From: Brevibacterium ihuae
GTDB taxonomy: Bacteria > Actinomycetota > Actinomycetes > Actinomycetales > Brevibacteriaceae
Direction: 5' to 3'
Assembly: GCF_900184225.1 (NCBI RefSeq)
Contig: NZ_FXWZ01000003.1
Span: 636,872-700,871, forward strand
Length of the DNA: 64,000 nt
Shown: positions 19,164 through 30,656 of the stretch, in pieces
How the letters are laid out: each line of letters starts with the position of its first letter
Position numbering within the stretch: position 1 is the stretch's first letter
Translations under genes and position numbers: made by a program
The notes under the pieces: model-generated
What the model saw: the letters and a program-made list of their open reading frames with translations, nothing else
Databases searched by the model: none
What the model was told of the DNA's origin: nothing

Positions 19164-19985
19164 ATGACCATCCTCGTCACCGGAGCCACCGGAACCATCG
19201 GCAGCATCATCGTCGACCAGCTCCTCGCCGCCGGAGAACAGGTGCGCGCACTCACCCGCGATCCCGCCGCGGCGCACCTGCCCGCAGCCGCCGAGGTCGT
19301 CGCCTGCGACCTCACCGATCCCGACTCGCTCACCGCCGCCTTCGACGGCGTCTCCGCCGCCCACCTCATCACGTTCGGCGGAGACGAGGGAGAGGCCCTG
19401 ACGACCGGTCCCCGGATCGTCGACCTCGCCGCGCGGGCGGGAGTGCGCCGGATCTCCGTGCTCGGCGGCTGGGAGGAGACCTCGATCGAACCGGCGCTGC
19501 GGGAGTCCGCGCTGGACTGGACGGTGGTGGGGCCGGCGGAGTTCATGTCCGGCGCCCTGGAGTGGGCCGAGGGGATCCGTGCGGACGGGAGGCTGCGGAT
19601 GCTCGCCGACTGGCCGAGCGCCGTCGTCCACGATTCCGACATCGCCGCCGTCGCCGTCGCCGCACTCACCGAGGAGGGGCACGCCGGGCGCACCTATGTC
19701 GTCACCGGTCCGGAGGCGCTCACGCCGGCCGAGCGAGCGCACCTCATCGGAGAGGCCATCGGGGAGGACATCGTCTTCGAACAGCTCACCGTCGAGCAGG
19801 AGCGCGAGCGGCTGCGGTCGTACGGCTATCCCGAGGACTACGTCGCGTTCGGCATCGAGCTCGCGACGAATCCGCCTGCGGAGGCCGCCGAGGTGCACGA
19901 CACCGTCGCGCGGGTCACCGGGCGCCCGGCCCGCACCTTCGCCCAATGGGCGGAGAAGAACGCCGAGGCCTTCCGGAGGGAGTGA
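19164..19985 (+). CDS. NmrA/NAD(P)-binding atypical SDR oxidoreductase
   Basis: A 273-residue Rossmann protein. The N-terminal TILVTGATGTIGSIIVDQLL motif binds NAD(P). Downstream, ..VACDLTDPDSL.., SVLGGWEETSI and the VHDSDIAAVAVAAL segment match the NmrA/SDR-a group, which includes quinone reductase-like enzymes and redox-sensing regulators. There is no YxxxK catalytic pair. ACGGAG precedes the ATG 19164. It follows the exporter operon by 32 bp and may be its third gene. The open frame continues upstream, but that part overlaps the permease and is not this protein. Confidence 0.8.
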   Translation: MTILVTGATGTIGSIIVDQLLAAGEQVRALTRDPAAAHLPAAAEVVACDLTDPDSLTAAFDGVSAAHLITFGGDEGEALTTGPRIVDLAARAGVRRISVLGGWEETSIEPALRESALDWTVVGPAEFMSGALEWAEGIRADGRLRMLADWPSAVVHDSDIAAVAVAALTEEGHAGRTYVVTGPEALTPAERAHLIGEAIGEDIVFEQLTVEQERERLRSYGYPEDYVAFGIELATNPPAEAAEVHDTVARVTGRPARTFAQWAEKNAEAFRRE

Positions 19986-20003
19986 ACGCCGCGCCGCGGC
20001 TCA

Positions 20004-20061
20004 GCGGTGCCGCGGGGCAGCCGCGCTGCGGGGCAGCGGCGCTGCGGTGCCGCGGGGCAGC
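20004..20061. repeat. GC-rich short repeat between convergent genes
   Basis: GCGGTGCCGCGGGGCAGC occurs twice (20004-20021 and 20044-20061), with related GCTGCGGGGCAGC between. The units can fold on each other and may serve as a terminator for the two converging genes. Confidence 0.4.
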
Positions 20062-20067
20062 GGACCT

Positions 20068-20289
20068 TCAGCGCGATCGGTTGCGCGGGTGGTTCCGAGC
20101 CTGCCGTTCGTTGCCCCGGCGGTAATTGCCAGTGAGCCGTGCCATGAGCTCCTGCGGATCCCCGGACTCCACGTCGTCGAGGAAGTCCGCGGCGCGGCGG
20201 CCCCGCAGGGTGGTCGCGGGACGCCCGTGATGCGTGATGACGACCGCGTCGCCGCGTTCGCGGTACTCGAATCCGGTCGGTCGGGTCAT
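20068..20289 (-). CDS. Conserved small hypothetical protein
   Basis: A 73-residue basic protein: a short beta-like N-terminus (FEYRERGDAVVITHHGRPA), then the helical LRGRRAADFLDDVESGDPQ and a Lys/Arg/Asn-rich tail (YRRGNERQARNHPRNRSR). I recognise the general sequence type from other Micrococcales genomes, where it is also a stand-alone small gene without assigned function. The N-terminal half has a Phd/YefM-like feel, but no toxin partner is next to it. It lies between a GC-rich repeat and tRNA-Ser on the same strand. Confidence 0.6.
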   Translation of the reverse strand: MTRPTGFEYRERGDAVVITHHGRPATTLRGRRAADFLDDVESGDPQELMARLTGNYRRGNERQARNHPRNRSR

Positions 20290-20336
20290 GCTCGGAGTGT
20301 GGGGCGGATCCGGCCACCGAGCCGGGTGGCGCACGG

Positions 20337-20424
20337 CGGTGAGTCAGGGATTCGAACCCTGGGTAGGGGGTTGCCCTACAACGGTTTTCAAGACCGTCAC
20401 ATTCGGCCGCTCTGTCAACTCACC
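20337..20424 (-). tRNA. tRNA-Ser (anticodon UGA)
   Basis: An 88-nt class II tRNA on the minus strand. Acceptor GGTGAGT pairs with ACTCACC, the anticodon stem is ACGGT/ACCGT with loop CTTGAAA, giving anticodon TGA (complement 20388-20390). There is a long variable arm (GTAGGGCAACCCCCTAC), T arm CAGGG-TTCGAAT-CCCTG and discriminator G. CCA is not encoded. Confidence 0.95.
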
Positions 20425-20796
20425 TCGCACCGGGCGACCGGCCGGGAGACCCCGTCCTGCCTGGCGGTGCACCCCACATTCTGTCATATCCGCATACCCG
20501 GGCGAGGTGCCGCGACGTCCCTGCTGTGACGTCCCCGTTGTGACGCCGGAGCTCCGATTGCGCCGCCCGGGCCCGGCTGCTCTCCATCCGTGGCGTCCCC
20601 GCTGTGACGTCCGCCGTCCCGGGACCGCCCACCGGGACCGGATCGTCCCGTCGTCACCTGCCCGCGACCCGCGCCACAGTTCGGCAACAGTTCATCCGTC
20701 GCCGCGGACGCCGGTGAATCCGCGTCCGGACCACTCGGTAGGCTAGAGCAGGACCCACCGGTCCCGTGGAACCGAGCCAGTCAGGAGACTCCCTCG
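20425..20796. other. Gene-free stretch with 14-bp repeats and glgX leader
   Basis: A 372-bp gap. The 14-bp unit GACGTCCCCGCTGT (with C/T variants) occurs at 20514-20527, 20528-20541 and 20592-20605, each followed by GACG. A TAGGCT box at 20739-20744 could be the glgX -10. I see no gene. Confidence 0.45.
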
Positions 20797-23070
<2,274 letters not shown>

Positions 23071-23110
23071 GCCCGGCCCCGAATCCCCACCCATCCGAGC
23101 AGGAGTGAGA

Positions 23111-25996
23111 TTGAGCCAGCGTCCCGCACCCGTCCCCGCCTCCACCTACCGGTTCCAGCTCACAGCCGACTTCACCCTGTTCGATGCCGCCGAACAGGTC
23201 CCCTACCTCGCCGGCCTCGGCGTCGACTGGGTGTACCTGTCGCCGATCCTCGCCTCGGAGCCGGGGTCCGCGCACGGGTACGACATGGTCGACCCCACGT
23301 GGGTCGATGATGCCCGGGGAGGGCGAGCGGGTCTCGAGGCGCTCTCCCGCGCGGCACACTCCGCGGGCATGGGCGTGCTCGTCGACGTCGTCCCCAACCA
23401 CATGGGCGTCGCCACTCCGCGCCACAACCCCTACTGGTGGGATCTGCTGACCTTCGGCGAGGCCTCGCGCTTCGCCCACTGGTTCGACATCGACTGGGCC
23501 GCGGGTGCCGACGACACCGCCCCCTTCCGGCCGGACGACGGCTGGCACCGTCCGGCCACCGGCAAGCTCGTCCTCGCCGAACTCGGCTCGCCCGACGACC
23601 TCGAGAAGCTCGAGATCCGCGAGCACGAGGGCTCCCCGGTCCTCGCCTACTACGACGCCCTGTACCCCGTGGCACCGGGGAGCCTGCGCGAGGGCATGAC
23701 GCCGCAGGAGCTCCACGCGGTGCAGAACTACCGGCTCGTCCACTGGAAGCACGAGGACTGGGAGCTCAACTACCGCCGGTTCTTCTCGATCAAGACGCTC
23801 GCCGGCATCCGGGTCGACGATCCTGAGGTGTTCGCCGCCACCCACCGCGAGATCGCCTCGTGGTTCGTCGACGGGCTCGTCGACGGGCTGCGCATCGACC
23901 ACATCGACGGACTCGCCCGGCCGGCGGAGTACCTCGCCCGGCTCACCCACCTCACCGGGGCGTACATCGTCACGGAGAAGATCCTCGCGCTCGAGTCCCG
24001 CGGCGAGCGCGAGCTCCTGCCCGCGAGCTGGGAGGCCGCGGGCGCCCGGGGCACCACCGGCTACGAGCTCATCGCCTACATCGACGGCGCCCTGACGAAC
24101 CGTGCCGGATTCTTCCACCTCGAAGCCGCCCGCCAGCAGCTGAGCGCCGGCGGACCGCTGCCCGGCGAGGAGACCGAAGGGGATCCGGTCGACCTCGCCT
24201 CCGCGGCCCGCCACCTGCAGCGCCACCCGACCTCCGTGCACGGGCTGTTCACCCAGATCGAGCAGACCGCCAAGACGCACTTCGCGTTCGGCCCGCTGTC
24301 CGGGGAGATGCTCCGGCTGGCCCGCGAGCTCAAGGCGATCGGCTGGTTCCACTGCGACGCCCGCGCCCGCGCGATCATCGGCTCCGACCCTCTCGACATC
24401 GACATCGAGCAGCTCGCCGACGTGTTCGGGCTCCTCGCCGCTTCCCTCCCCGTCTACCGCGTCTATGCGCCGGCGCCCACCGACCGCCTGCACTTCCTCG
24501 CCCTCCTGTCCGACTCCGTCGACACGACGGACCTCCCGCCGCTGAGCCCGGACGGACAGATCATCCGACGGGCGCTTGCGGCGATCAGCTCCACCGCGCG
24601 GTCGGCCACCGCTTCGGACCGCCTGCTCTCCTACCTCGGCGTCGTCCTCACCACGGCGGATCATCCGACGTTCGTCCGCTTCGCCCAGACCACCGGGGCG
24701 ATCATGGCGAAGGGCGTCGAGGACACGACCTTCTACCGCTACGCCGCGCTCACCGCGCTCAACGAGGTGGGCGGCCGCCCCGAGGAGCCCCTCGCGCCGA
24801 CCGCGCTGTGGCAGGAGTTCGAGCGGCGCATGCGCACCACACCCTACGGCCTGAACTCGCTCACCACGCACGACACCAAGCGCAGCGAGGACACCCGGGC
24901 GCGGATCCTCGCACTCGCCGAGGTGCCCGAGGAGTTCCTCGCCTTCCTCGCCGCCGCGCGCCGGCACACCGCGGTGCGGTACCGGCCCGACGAATCCGAT
25001 CTCACGGTCGCCGCCGGCCAGCGGTACGGCATCAACGCGAGCATGAAGGAGAGCCGGGCGCCGCTGGCCGCGGACACCTCGTTCGACGTCCTGCTGTGGC
25101 AGGCGGTGCTCGGCGCCTGGCCGGCCTCGCCGGAGCGCCTCACCGAGTACGCCCTCAAGGCCGCCCGCGAACAGAGCCTCTACACGTGGTGGACGGACAA
25201 CCACGCCGAGTTCGAGGGCGAGCTGCGCGCCGCCATGGAAGCGACCGCGAACGACCCCGGACTCCGGGAGCTCATCGCGGACATGGACGAGCGGATCCGG
25301 GCGGCCGGCCGGTCGAACGGCCTCGTCGCCAAGGCCCTGCAGCTCCTCGCCCCCGGGGTGCCGGACGTGTACCAGGGCACCGAGCTGTGGGACCGCTCGC
25401 TCGTCGACCCGGACAACCGCCGCGCAGTCGACTACGACGCCCGCGGCGCGCTCCTGGGCGCCCTCGATCGACTCGATCCCGACAGCGAGGACGCCTGGGA
25501 CTCCGGCGGCGTCAAGCTGCTCCTCACCTCCCGGCTGCTCCATCTGCGCGCTCGCCTCCGCGACGTCTTCGTGCCCGACAGCCCGCTCCTCGCCGGCCCT
25601 CCGCTCCCTGTCGGTCGCGCGGGCGCCCAGTGGGAGCATGCCCTCGCCGCACTGTTCGGCAGCCGCGTGCTGTTCGTCGGCACCCGGCTGCCGATCGGTC
25701 TCGAGAAGGCCGGCGGCTGGGCGGACACCACGGTGACCGTCGCCGACGACGACCTCCGGCCCCTCGACGATGCGGCCTACCTCGAGCAGGTGCTCGCGGA
25801 GACCGACCCCGAGGCGACGGATGCCGGCACCGGATCCGCCGATGACGGGGCGCCCGGTGGGAACTCCGCATCCGGCGCACAGGACGATCCGCGCTGGCAG
25901 GACGTCATCACCGGAGCCGAGTACACCGGCACCCGATTCCGCGTCGCCGACCTCCTCGCACACATGCCCGTCGCCGTCCTCGAACGAGTGGAGTGA
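23111..25996 (+). CDS. treY: Malto-oligosyltrehalose synthase TreY
   Basis: A 961-residue GH13_26 enzyme that turns the reducing-end alpha-1,4 link of maltodextrin into alpha,alpha-1,1, giving maltooligosyl trehalose. Motifs: N-terminal PASTYRFQL, VDVVPNHMGVA, GLRIDHIDGLA with the Asp nucleophile, IVTEKIL with the acid Glu and TTHDTKRSEDTRAR. It is longer than most TreY (about 770-830), mainly through a mid-barrel insertion and an Ala/Gly/Asp linker near residue 905-930. The start is TTG 23111, 5 nt after AGGAG; an overlapping GTG at 23105 lies inside that site. The following thioesterase begins 5 bp after its stop. Confidence 0.93.
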   Translation: MSQRPAPVPASTYRFQLTADFTLFDAAEQVPYLAGLGVDWVYLSPILASEPGSAHGYDMVDPTWVDDARGGRAGLEALSRAAHSAGMGVLVDVVPNHMGVATPRHNPYWWDLLTFGEASRFAHWFDIDWAAGADDTAPFRPDDGWHRPATGKLVLAELGSPDDLEKLEIREHEGSPVLAYYDALYPVAPGSLREGMTPQELHAVQNYRLVHWKHEDWELNYRRFFSIKTLAGIRVDDPEVFAATHREIASWFVDGLVDGLRIDHIDGLARPAEYLARLTHLTGAYIVTEKILALESRGERELLPASWEAAGARGTTGYELIAYIDGALTNRAGFFHLEAARQQLSAGGPLPGEETEGDPVDLASAARHLQRHPTSVHGLFTQIEQTAKTHFAFGPLSGEMLRLARELKAIGWFHCDARARAIIGSDPLDIDIEQLADVFGLLAASLPVYRVYAPAPTDRLHFLALLSDSVDTTDLPPLSPDGQIIRRALAAISSTARSATASDRLLSYLGVVLTTADHPTFVRFAQTTGAIMAKGVEDTTFYRYAALTALNEVGGRPEEPLAPTALWQEFERRMRTTPYGLNSLTTHDTKRSEDTRARILALAEVPEEFLAFLAAARRHTAVRYRPDESDLTVAAGQRYGINASMKESRAPLAADTSFDVLLWQAVLGAWPASPERLTEYALKAAREQSLYTWWTDNHAEFEGELRAAMEATANDPGLRELIADMDERIRAAGRSNGLVAKALQLLAPGVPDVYQGTELWDRSLVDPDNRRAVDYDARGALLGALDRLDPDSEDAWDSGGVKLLLTSRLLHLRARLRDVFVPDSPLLAGPPLPVGRAGAQWEHALAALFGSRVLFVGTRLPIGLEKAGGWADTTVTVADDDLRPLDDAAYLEQVLAETDPEATDAGTGSADDGAPGGNSASGAQDDPRWQDVITGAEYTGTRFRVADLLAHMPVAVLERVE

Positions 25997-26001
25997 GAAC
26001 C

Positions 26002-26433
26002 ATGACCGACAGCACCCAGACCCCGCAAGCCTCCGGCGCCGAACACACCATCGGCGCCCCGGCCAATCCGCAGATCGTCGTCACCGAGCTCAGCCCCACC
26101 CGGGTCACCGGTCACGTCGATCTCGGGCCGGAGCACCACACCCCCTACGGCACCGTCCACGGGGGCGTGTACTGCACGATCGTCGAATCCCTCGGCAGCA
26201 TGGCCGGGGGCAATGCCGTCGCCGAGCGCGGCCAGTACTCGGTGGGAGTGCACAACGCCACCGACTTCATCCGCCCGTTCGACCGCGGTCGAGTCCTGGT
26301 GGCGGCCGAGGCGATCCAGCAGGGCCGTACCCAGCAGCTGTGGCTCATCTCGATCACCGCCGAGGAGTCCGGCAAGCTTCTGGCGCGCGGACATCTCCGC
26401 CTCCACAACGTCGACCTGCCGCAGACCTCGTGA
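26002..26433 (+). CDS. PaaI-type hotdog thioesterase
   Basis: A 143-residue single-hotdog protein of the PaaI/4HBT group that hydrolyses acyl- or aryl-CoA thioesters. The signature HHTPYGTVHGGVYCTIVESLGSMAG has the HGG..xE pattern with the catalytic acid in the central helix. GGAG at 25990-25993 places the ATG at 26002. Its end overlaps the GTG of treZ (GTGA), so it is translationally tied between treY and treZ. No thioester chemistry is known in the TreYZ route, so its role here is unexplained. Confidence 0.85.
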   Translation: MTDSTQTPQASGAEHTIGAPANPQIVVTELSPTRVTGHVDLGPEHHTPYGTVHGGVYCTIVESLGSMAGGNAVAERGQYSVGVHNATDFIRPFDRGRVLVAAEAIQQGRTQQLWLISITAEESGKLLARGHLRLHNVDLPQTS

Positions 26434-28532
26434 TCGTCGTCGACGCGAGCCGGCGCGGCGGCCCTGACACAACGCTCCGCTTCCCGGCCTACCCGTCCCT
26501 TGACCGCGGACTGCCCGAGTCTCGGGACCCGGCGGCCCCTGCGGTGTTCCGGGTCTGGGCGCCCGCAGCCGCAGCCGTGCGCCTCGCCTGGCGCACCGAT
26601 GCCGACCTCGACATGTCACCCGCCGCGGTCCGCGATCGCTACCGCGAGTCACCCCTGTCCGAACCCGAGCTCGATGCGCTCGGTTTCCGGATCGAGGCGA
26701 TGACGCACACCCCGGCGGGGTGGTGGGCCGTGACCGACCCCTCCGCCGAGTTGCGCGCCGCCGTCGCACGGACGGAGCAGACGGACACTGCGACGAATGC
26801 TCCGCTCATCGAGTACGGGTTCCTCCTCGACTCCCACCCCGACCTCCGGCCCGATCCGCGCTCGCGCCGGCAGCCGTACGGTCCTCACGGCCCGTCGGCG
26901 ACCGTGCCCGCTCTCACCGCCGACCCCGCGTCGGCCTGGACCGGGCGCGCCTGGGACGGCTCTCCCGTCTACGAGCTCCACATCGGCACCTTCACCCCCG
27001 GCGGCACCTTCGATTCCGCGATCGAGCGGCTCGACCACCTCGTCGCGCTCGGGATCGGCTGGGTCGAGCTCCTCCCGGTCAACACCTTCGCCGGCCTCCA
27101 CAACTGGGGCTACGACGGGGTCGCCTGGTACGCGGTGCAGGAGAGCTACGGTGGGCCGGAGGGGTACCGACGCTTCATCGACGCGGCCCACGCGCGCGGC
27201 CTCGGCGTCATCCAGGACGTCGTCCACAACCACCTGGGCCCGTCCGGGAACTACCTCGGACTCTTCGGTCCGTACCTCCACTCCGCGGCCGCGAACCCCT
27301 GGGGCGATTCGATCAACCTCGACGGCCCGGACTCCGACGAGGTGCGCGCGTTCATCCTCGATGACCTCGCGATGTTCGCCGTCGCCTACGGCGTCGACGC
27401 CTTCCGGCTCGACGCGGTCCACGCCCTAGTCGATTCCCGCGCGCTGCCGATCCTCGAGGACATGACGCTCCACCTGGAGGCGCTCGCCGGGGAGCTCGGA
27501 CGGTCCCATCCGATCCACCTCATCGCCGAATCCGACCTCAACGATCCCCGTCTCATCACCGCGCGCGCCCAGGGCGGGGACGGTCTCACGGGCCAGTGGA
27601 GCGACGACTTCCACCATGCGGTGCACGTCGCACTCACCGGGGAGACCGGCGGCTACTACGCCGACTTCGCCGATCCGCGCGCGCTGCCGAAGGTGCTCCG
27701 CTCCGGCTTCTTCCACGACGGGACCCGCTCCTCGTTCCGGGGTCGGGCGCACGGTCGCCCGATCGACGGCAAACGGGTGGACCCCGGGCAGCTCGTCGTG
27801 TGCACGCAGAACCACGACCAGGTGGGCAACCGTGCGGCCGGCGACCGGCTCTCGCATCTCGTGGGTCCCGATGCCCTGGCCGTCGGCGCGACGCTCCTGC
27901 TGCTCGGACCGAACACCCCGATGCTCTTCATGGGCGAGGAGTGGGCGGCCTCGACCCCGTGGCAGTTCTTCACCGACCACCGGGAGGAATGGCTGGGCGA
28001 GGCGGTGTCGAACGGACGCAAGAGCGAGTTCGCCCGGATGGGATGGGACGAGTCGACGGTGCCCGATCCCCAGGACCCGGAGACCTTCACCCGCTCCGTC
28101 CTCGACTGGTCGGAGTTCGCGGAGGAGAGCGGACCGGAGAACGCTTCCCGCCGAGCGATCTTCGAGCTGCACTGCGCACTCGGTCGGATCCGGGCCGCAC
28201 GCCCGGAGTTTCGCGGTCCCCGCTTCGCCGACATCCGCGTGGACGGTCCCGCAGCGTCTGAGGACGCTCGCGGCGACGAGCGCTGGGTCTCACTCACCAT
28301 CGGCGGTCTCGCACTCGTCGCCAACCTCGGGAGCGGGGAGCAGCGCGTCCGGCTCCCCCGGCCTGCGGCGGCGACGCTCCTCGACACCGCAGAGTTCCTC
28401 ACCGCGCGCGGGGTGGCCGTGCCCGGCGGGGCGACGGGCACCGGCGTCTCCGGCACCGCGACCGCGGTCATCGATGCCGAGGACGTCGTCCTCCCGCCGA
28501 TGACCGCAGTCGCGATCGAGCTCGCCGGCTGA
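26430..28532 (+). CDS. treZ: Malto-oligosyltrehalose trehalohydrolase TreZ
   Basis: A 700-residue GH13_10 enzyme that releases trehalose from maltooligosyl trehalose made by TreY. N-terminal CBM48-like domain (FRVWAPAAAAVRLAW), barrel motifs DVVHNHLGPSGNY, DAFRLDAVHAL, HLIAESDLNDP and CTQNHDQVGNRA. It is longer than the usual ~580 residues because of a ~90-residue insertion after the CBM48 domain and a longer C-terminus. The GTG start overlaps the stop of the thioesterase gene, replacing a ribosome site. An 8-bp hairpin covers its stop codon. Confidence 0.93.
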   Translation: MIVVDASRRGGPDTTLRFPAYPSLDRGLPESRDPAAPAVFRVWAPAAAAVRLAWRTDADLDMSPAAVRDRYRESPLSEPELDALGFRIEAMTHTPAGWWAVTDPSAELRAAVARTEQTDTATNAPLIEYGFLLDSHPDLRPDPRSRRQPYGPHGPSATVPALTADPASAWTGRAWDGSPVYELHIGTFTPGGTFDSAIERLDHLVALGIGWVELLPVNTFAGLHNWGYDGVAWYAVQESYGGPEGYRRFIDAAHARGLGVIQDVVHNHLGPSGNYLGLFGPYLHSAAANPWGDSINLDGPDSDEVRAFILDDLAMFAVAYGVDAFRLDAVHALVDSRALPILEDMTLHLEALAGELGRSHPIHLIAESDLNDPRLITARAQGGDGLTGQWSDDFHHAVHVALTGETGGYYADFADPRALPKVLRSGFFHDGTRSSFRGRAHGRPIDGKRVDPGQLVVCTQNHDQVGNRAAGDRLSHLVGPDALAVGATLLLLGPNTPMLFMGEEWAASTPWQFFTDHREEWLGEAVSNGRKSEFARMGWDESTVPDPQDPETFTRSVLDWSEFAEESGPENASRRAIFELHCALGRIRAARPEFRGPRFADIRVDGPAASEDARGDERWVSLTIGGLALVANLGSGEQRVRLPRPAAATLLDTAEFLTARGVAVPGGATGTGVSGTATAVIDAEDVVLPPMTAVAIELAG

Positions 28533-28559
28533 GCCGGGCGGACACCCGTTGCCGGCTCA
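28530..28559 (+). terminator. Hairpin at the end of the glgX-treZ cluster
   Basis: TGAGCCGG (28530-28537) pairs with CCGGCTCA (28552-28559), loop 14 nt. The left arm includes the treZ stop codon. Confidence 0.45.
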
Positions 28560-28595
28560 ACCGTGCGGTGGTCGGCAGCCCCCGTGCTCGCGGAC

Positions 28596-29240
28596 TCAGG
28601 TGAGCCGGCTCGCGAGCACGGCCACGCCGTCTCCGGTCAGCTGGCCGAGGTGGCTGCTGCGACCCGCCATGACCATGACGAGAGCGAGCGTCGGCCCCGC
28701 GACCTCGGGTCCGGACCCTGCCTTGAAGGGGCCGTCGGTGGCCCGCAGCCGCACTCCGGCGGCGGTCGTCCTGCTCTCCACCGTGAAGTCCCGGCGCGCA
28801 TAGAACTCCGCCACGGCGGTCGCGGATTCCACGACATCGGGACCGGCGATCCCGAGCGGGTGACGGATGTCCTCGCCGTGGACGACGACCTCGCCGAGAT
28901 ATGCGGCGAGGTCCGAGGTCGGCGCCACGGTCGCGGACACCACCGCCCGGAAGCGGTCGAGGGTGTCCTGCGTTGTGGGACCGAGGTGCTCTCGCAGTCG
29001 CCGCTCGTTGTGGACAGCCGGGCGGAACCCGGCCAGCACGATGCTGCGGACCCATGCGAGAGTACCGGTCGATGCCGCTGCCGTGAGATGTGCGACGACA
29101 TGCTCGACATCCCACGCCCCGCACAGGGTCGGCCGGCGCCAATCCTCCTCACCGAGTCCCGAGAGATCGTCGACGAGGTCCTGCCGCGCGCGGTGCGTGG
29201 CCTCCCACAGGTCATGCACCGCACCGCGCCCTGTGCTCAC
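28596..29240 (-). CDS. DinB/maleylpyruvate isomerase-type (mycothiol-dependent family) protein
   Basis: A 214-residue four-helix DinB-fold protein of the group named after mycothiol-dependent maleylpyruvate isomerase. The first helix VHDLWEATHRARQDLVDDL, the metal-site segment WDVEHVVAHLTAAA (HxxxH) and GEVVVHGEDIRHPLG with the third His are present. Family members act as metal-dependent thiol transferases, many with unknown substrates. Its GTG start overlaps the stop of the PhnB-like gene, so it is the third gene of a coupled operon. Confidence 0.75.
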   Translation of the reverse strand: MSTGRGAVHDLWEATHRARQDLVDDLSGLGEEDWRRPTLCGAWDVEHVVAHLTAAASTGTLAWVRSIVLAGFRPAVHNERRLREHLGPTTQDTLDRFRAVVSATVAPTSDLAAYLGEVVVHGEDIRHPLGIAGPDVVESATAVAEFYARRDFTVESRTTAAGVRLRATDGPFKAGSGPEVAGPTLALVMVMAGRSSHLGQLTGDGVAVLASRLT

Positions 29241-29719
29241 CGGTCCTGCACCGCTTCGAGATCGGCGATGACGATCTTCTTCATCCCGAGCAGCGCCTGC
29301 ATGGCCGCCGGGGTTCCGACGAGCGCGTCCATCCCGGCGGGCATGACCTGCCACGACACCCCGAACCGGTCCTTGCACCACCCGCACTGCTCCGCTTCGG
29401 GCACGTGGGAGAGCTTCTCCCAGTAGTGGTCGATCTCGGCCTGGTCCTCACACGTGATCGCGAACGACACCGCCTCGCTGAGGGTGAAGTACGGCCCGCC
29501 GTCGAGGCAGCCGAAGCGGCGGCCGGCGAGGGTGAACCACGCGGCGTTGATCTTCCCGGTCATCCCCCGGAACTGCTCGCCCATGTCCTCGAGCTCCTCC
29601 GTGTACCGCATGACCTCACCGATCGAGGAGTCGGGGAACACCGACACGTAGTACTCCATCGCCTCTTCGGCGCAGTCGTCGAACCAGAGGAATGGCGTGA
29701 TCGTGTCCACGGACGGCAT
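29237..29719 (-). CDS. VOC-superfamily PhnB-like protein
   Basis: A 160-residue vicinal-oxygen-chelate protein of the PhnB/3-demethylubiquinone-methyltransferase-like type. It opens TITPFLWFDDCAEEAMEYYVSVFP and has the typical DHYWEKLSH..EQCGWCKDRFGVSWQVMP segment. Members are metal-binding dimers of mostly unknown function; none of the residues proves a glyoxalase. Its start and the stop of the upstream two-domain VOC gene share one base (TGATG). Confidence 0.8.
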   Translation of the reverse strand: MPSVDTITPFLWFDDCAEEAMEYYVSVFPDSSIGEVMRYTEELEDMGEQFRGMTGKINAAWFTLAGRRFGCLDGGPYFTLSEAVSFAITCEDQAEIDHYWEKLSHVPEAEQCGWCKDRFGVSWQVMPAGMDALVGTPAAMQALLGMKKIVIADLEAVQDR

Positions 29720-30531
29720 CACACGCCGCCGGGGGCCGAATCGCCGAGCGGCTGGTTGACCTGGAACGTCACGCCCTTCGGATCCTCCACGGTTGCGACC
29801 CGGCCGAACGGCGAGTCGGTCGGCCCGTCGAGGAGCTTCCCACCGGCCTCCTGGATCGCGGCGACCGTCGCATCGGCGTCCGTGACGCAGAAGTACGCCC
29901 GCCAGAACGACGGGGTGCCCTCCGGGAACCACGACTTCGCCTCGCAGATGCCGGCGCTCGCCCGCTCCTCCGGCGCGTTCGTCGCGTACCGCAGGTCGGG
30001 CTGCGGGTCGTCCTCATCGCTCTCCATGAGGGTGACGTCGAAGTCGAACACCGCGGTGTAGAACTCCGTCGAGGCCTCGAAGTCCATGCTCATGAGCTCG
30101 AACCACACCGGGGTCCCCGGAGCGGCGCTGAAGGTGTACCCGTCGAATCCCTTCTCCTCCCACATGCCCACATAGGCGCCCGTGGGGTCGAGGATCCCGG
30201 CGAACCGTCCCCGTGCGGCGACCTCGGTCGGTTCGAGGACCACGCGTCCGCCGTGGGCCTTCACCTTCTCCAGCCGGGCGTCGAGGTCGTCGACCGCGAG
30301 GTAGATGTCCCACGACGGGTCGATCTCACCGCCCTCGGGGCAGGTCATCCCCGCGGTGTCCATGAAGCCCGCCTGAGCGTTCCCGGCGGCGATGACCATC
30401 TGGTAGCCGTTCATCTCCGGACCCTGGTCGACGAACTCCCAGCCGAAGATCCGCCGGTAGAAATCGATGCTGTCCGCGATGCCGTTGGCGCTGTACTCGA
30501 GCCAGGTCGGCTCTCCGGTCGGTCGTGCCAT
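29719..30531 (-). CDS. Two-domain VOC (glyoxalase-like) protein
   Basis: A 270-residue protein with two glyoxalase/bleomycin-resistance-type domains (residues ~5-125 and ~135-260). Each has an FY..IFGWEF or FYTAVFDFDV helix, a G..GRF..ILDP or G..VATVEDPKG strand, and its own potential metal ligands. The arrangement resembles hydroxylase-linked or antibiotic-binding VOC proteins, but no substrate can be assigned. It heads an operon with the PhnB-like and DinB-like genes; AAGGGA lies in front of the ATG. The AraC gene upstream on the same strand is a candidate regulator. Confidence 0.8.
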   Translation of the reverse strand: MARPTGEPTWLEYSANGIADSIDFYRRIFGWEFVDQGPEMNGYQMVIAAGNAQAGFMDTAGMTCPEGGEIDPSWDIYLAVDDLDARLEKVKAHGGRVVLEPTEVAARGRFAGILDPTGAYVGMWEEKGFDGYTFSAAPGTPVWFELMSMDFEASTEFYTAVFDFDVTLMESDEDDPQPDLRYATNAPEERASAGICEAKSWFPEGTPSFWRAYFCVTDADATVAAIQEAGGKLLDGPTDSPFGRVATVEDPKGVTFQVNQPLGDSAPGGV

Positions 30532-30656
30532 GATCGTGTCCCTTCTCGTGGTCGCCCTCGGCTCCGAGGGCGGCGACTGCGGTGTACTCGGGCGACGCCG
30601 GTGCGGCGACGCTGCGCCCGATTGATCTCACCGTATTCCGCCGGACGCGGCCGTGA

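Noticed and set aside
20514-20605. CRISPR-like repeats before glgX
   Set aside because: Units are 14 bp, two are directly adjacent, and no spacers of regular size or cas genes are present.
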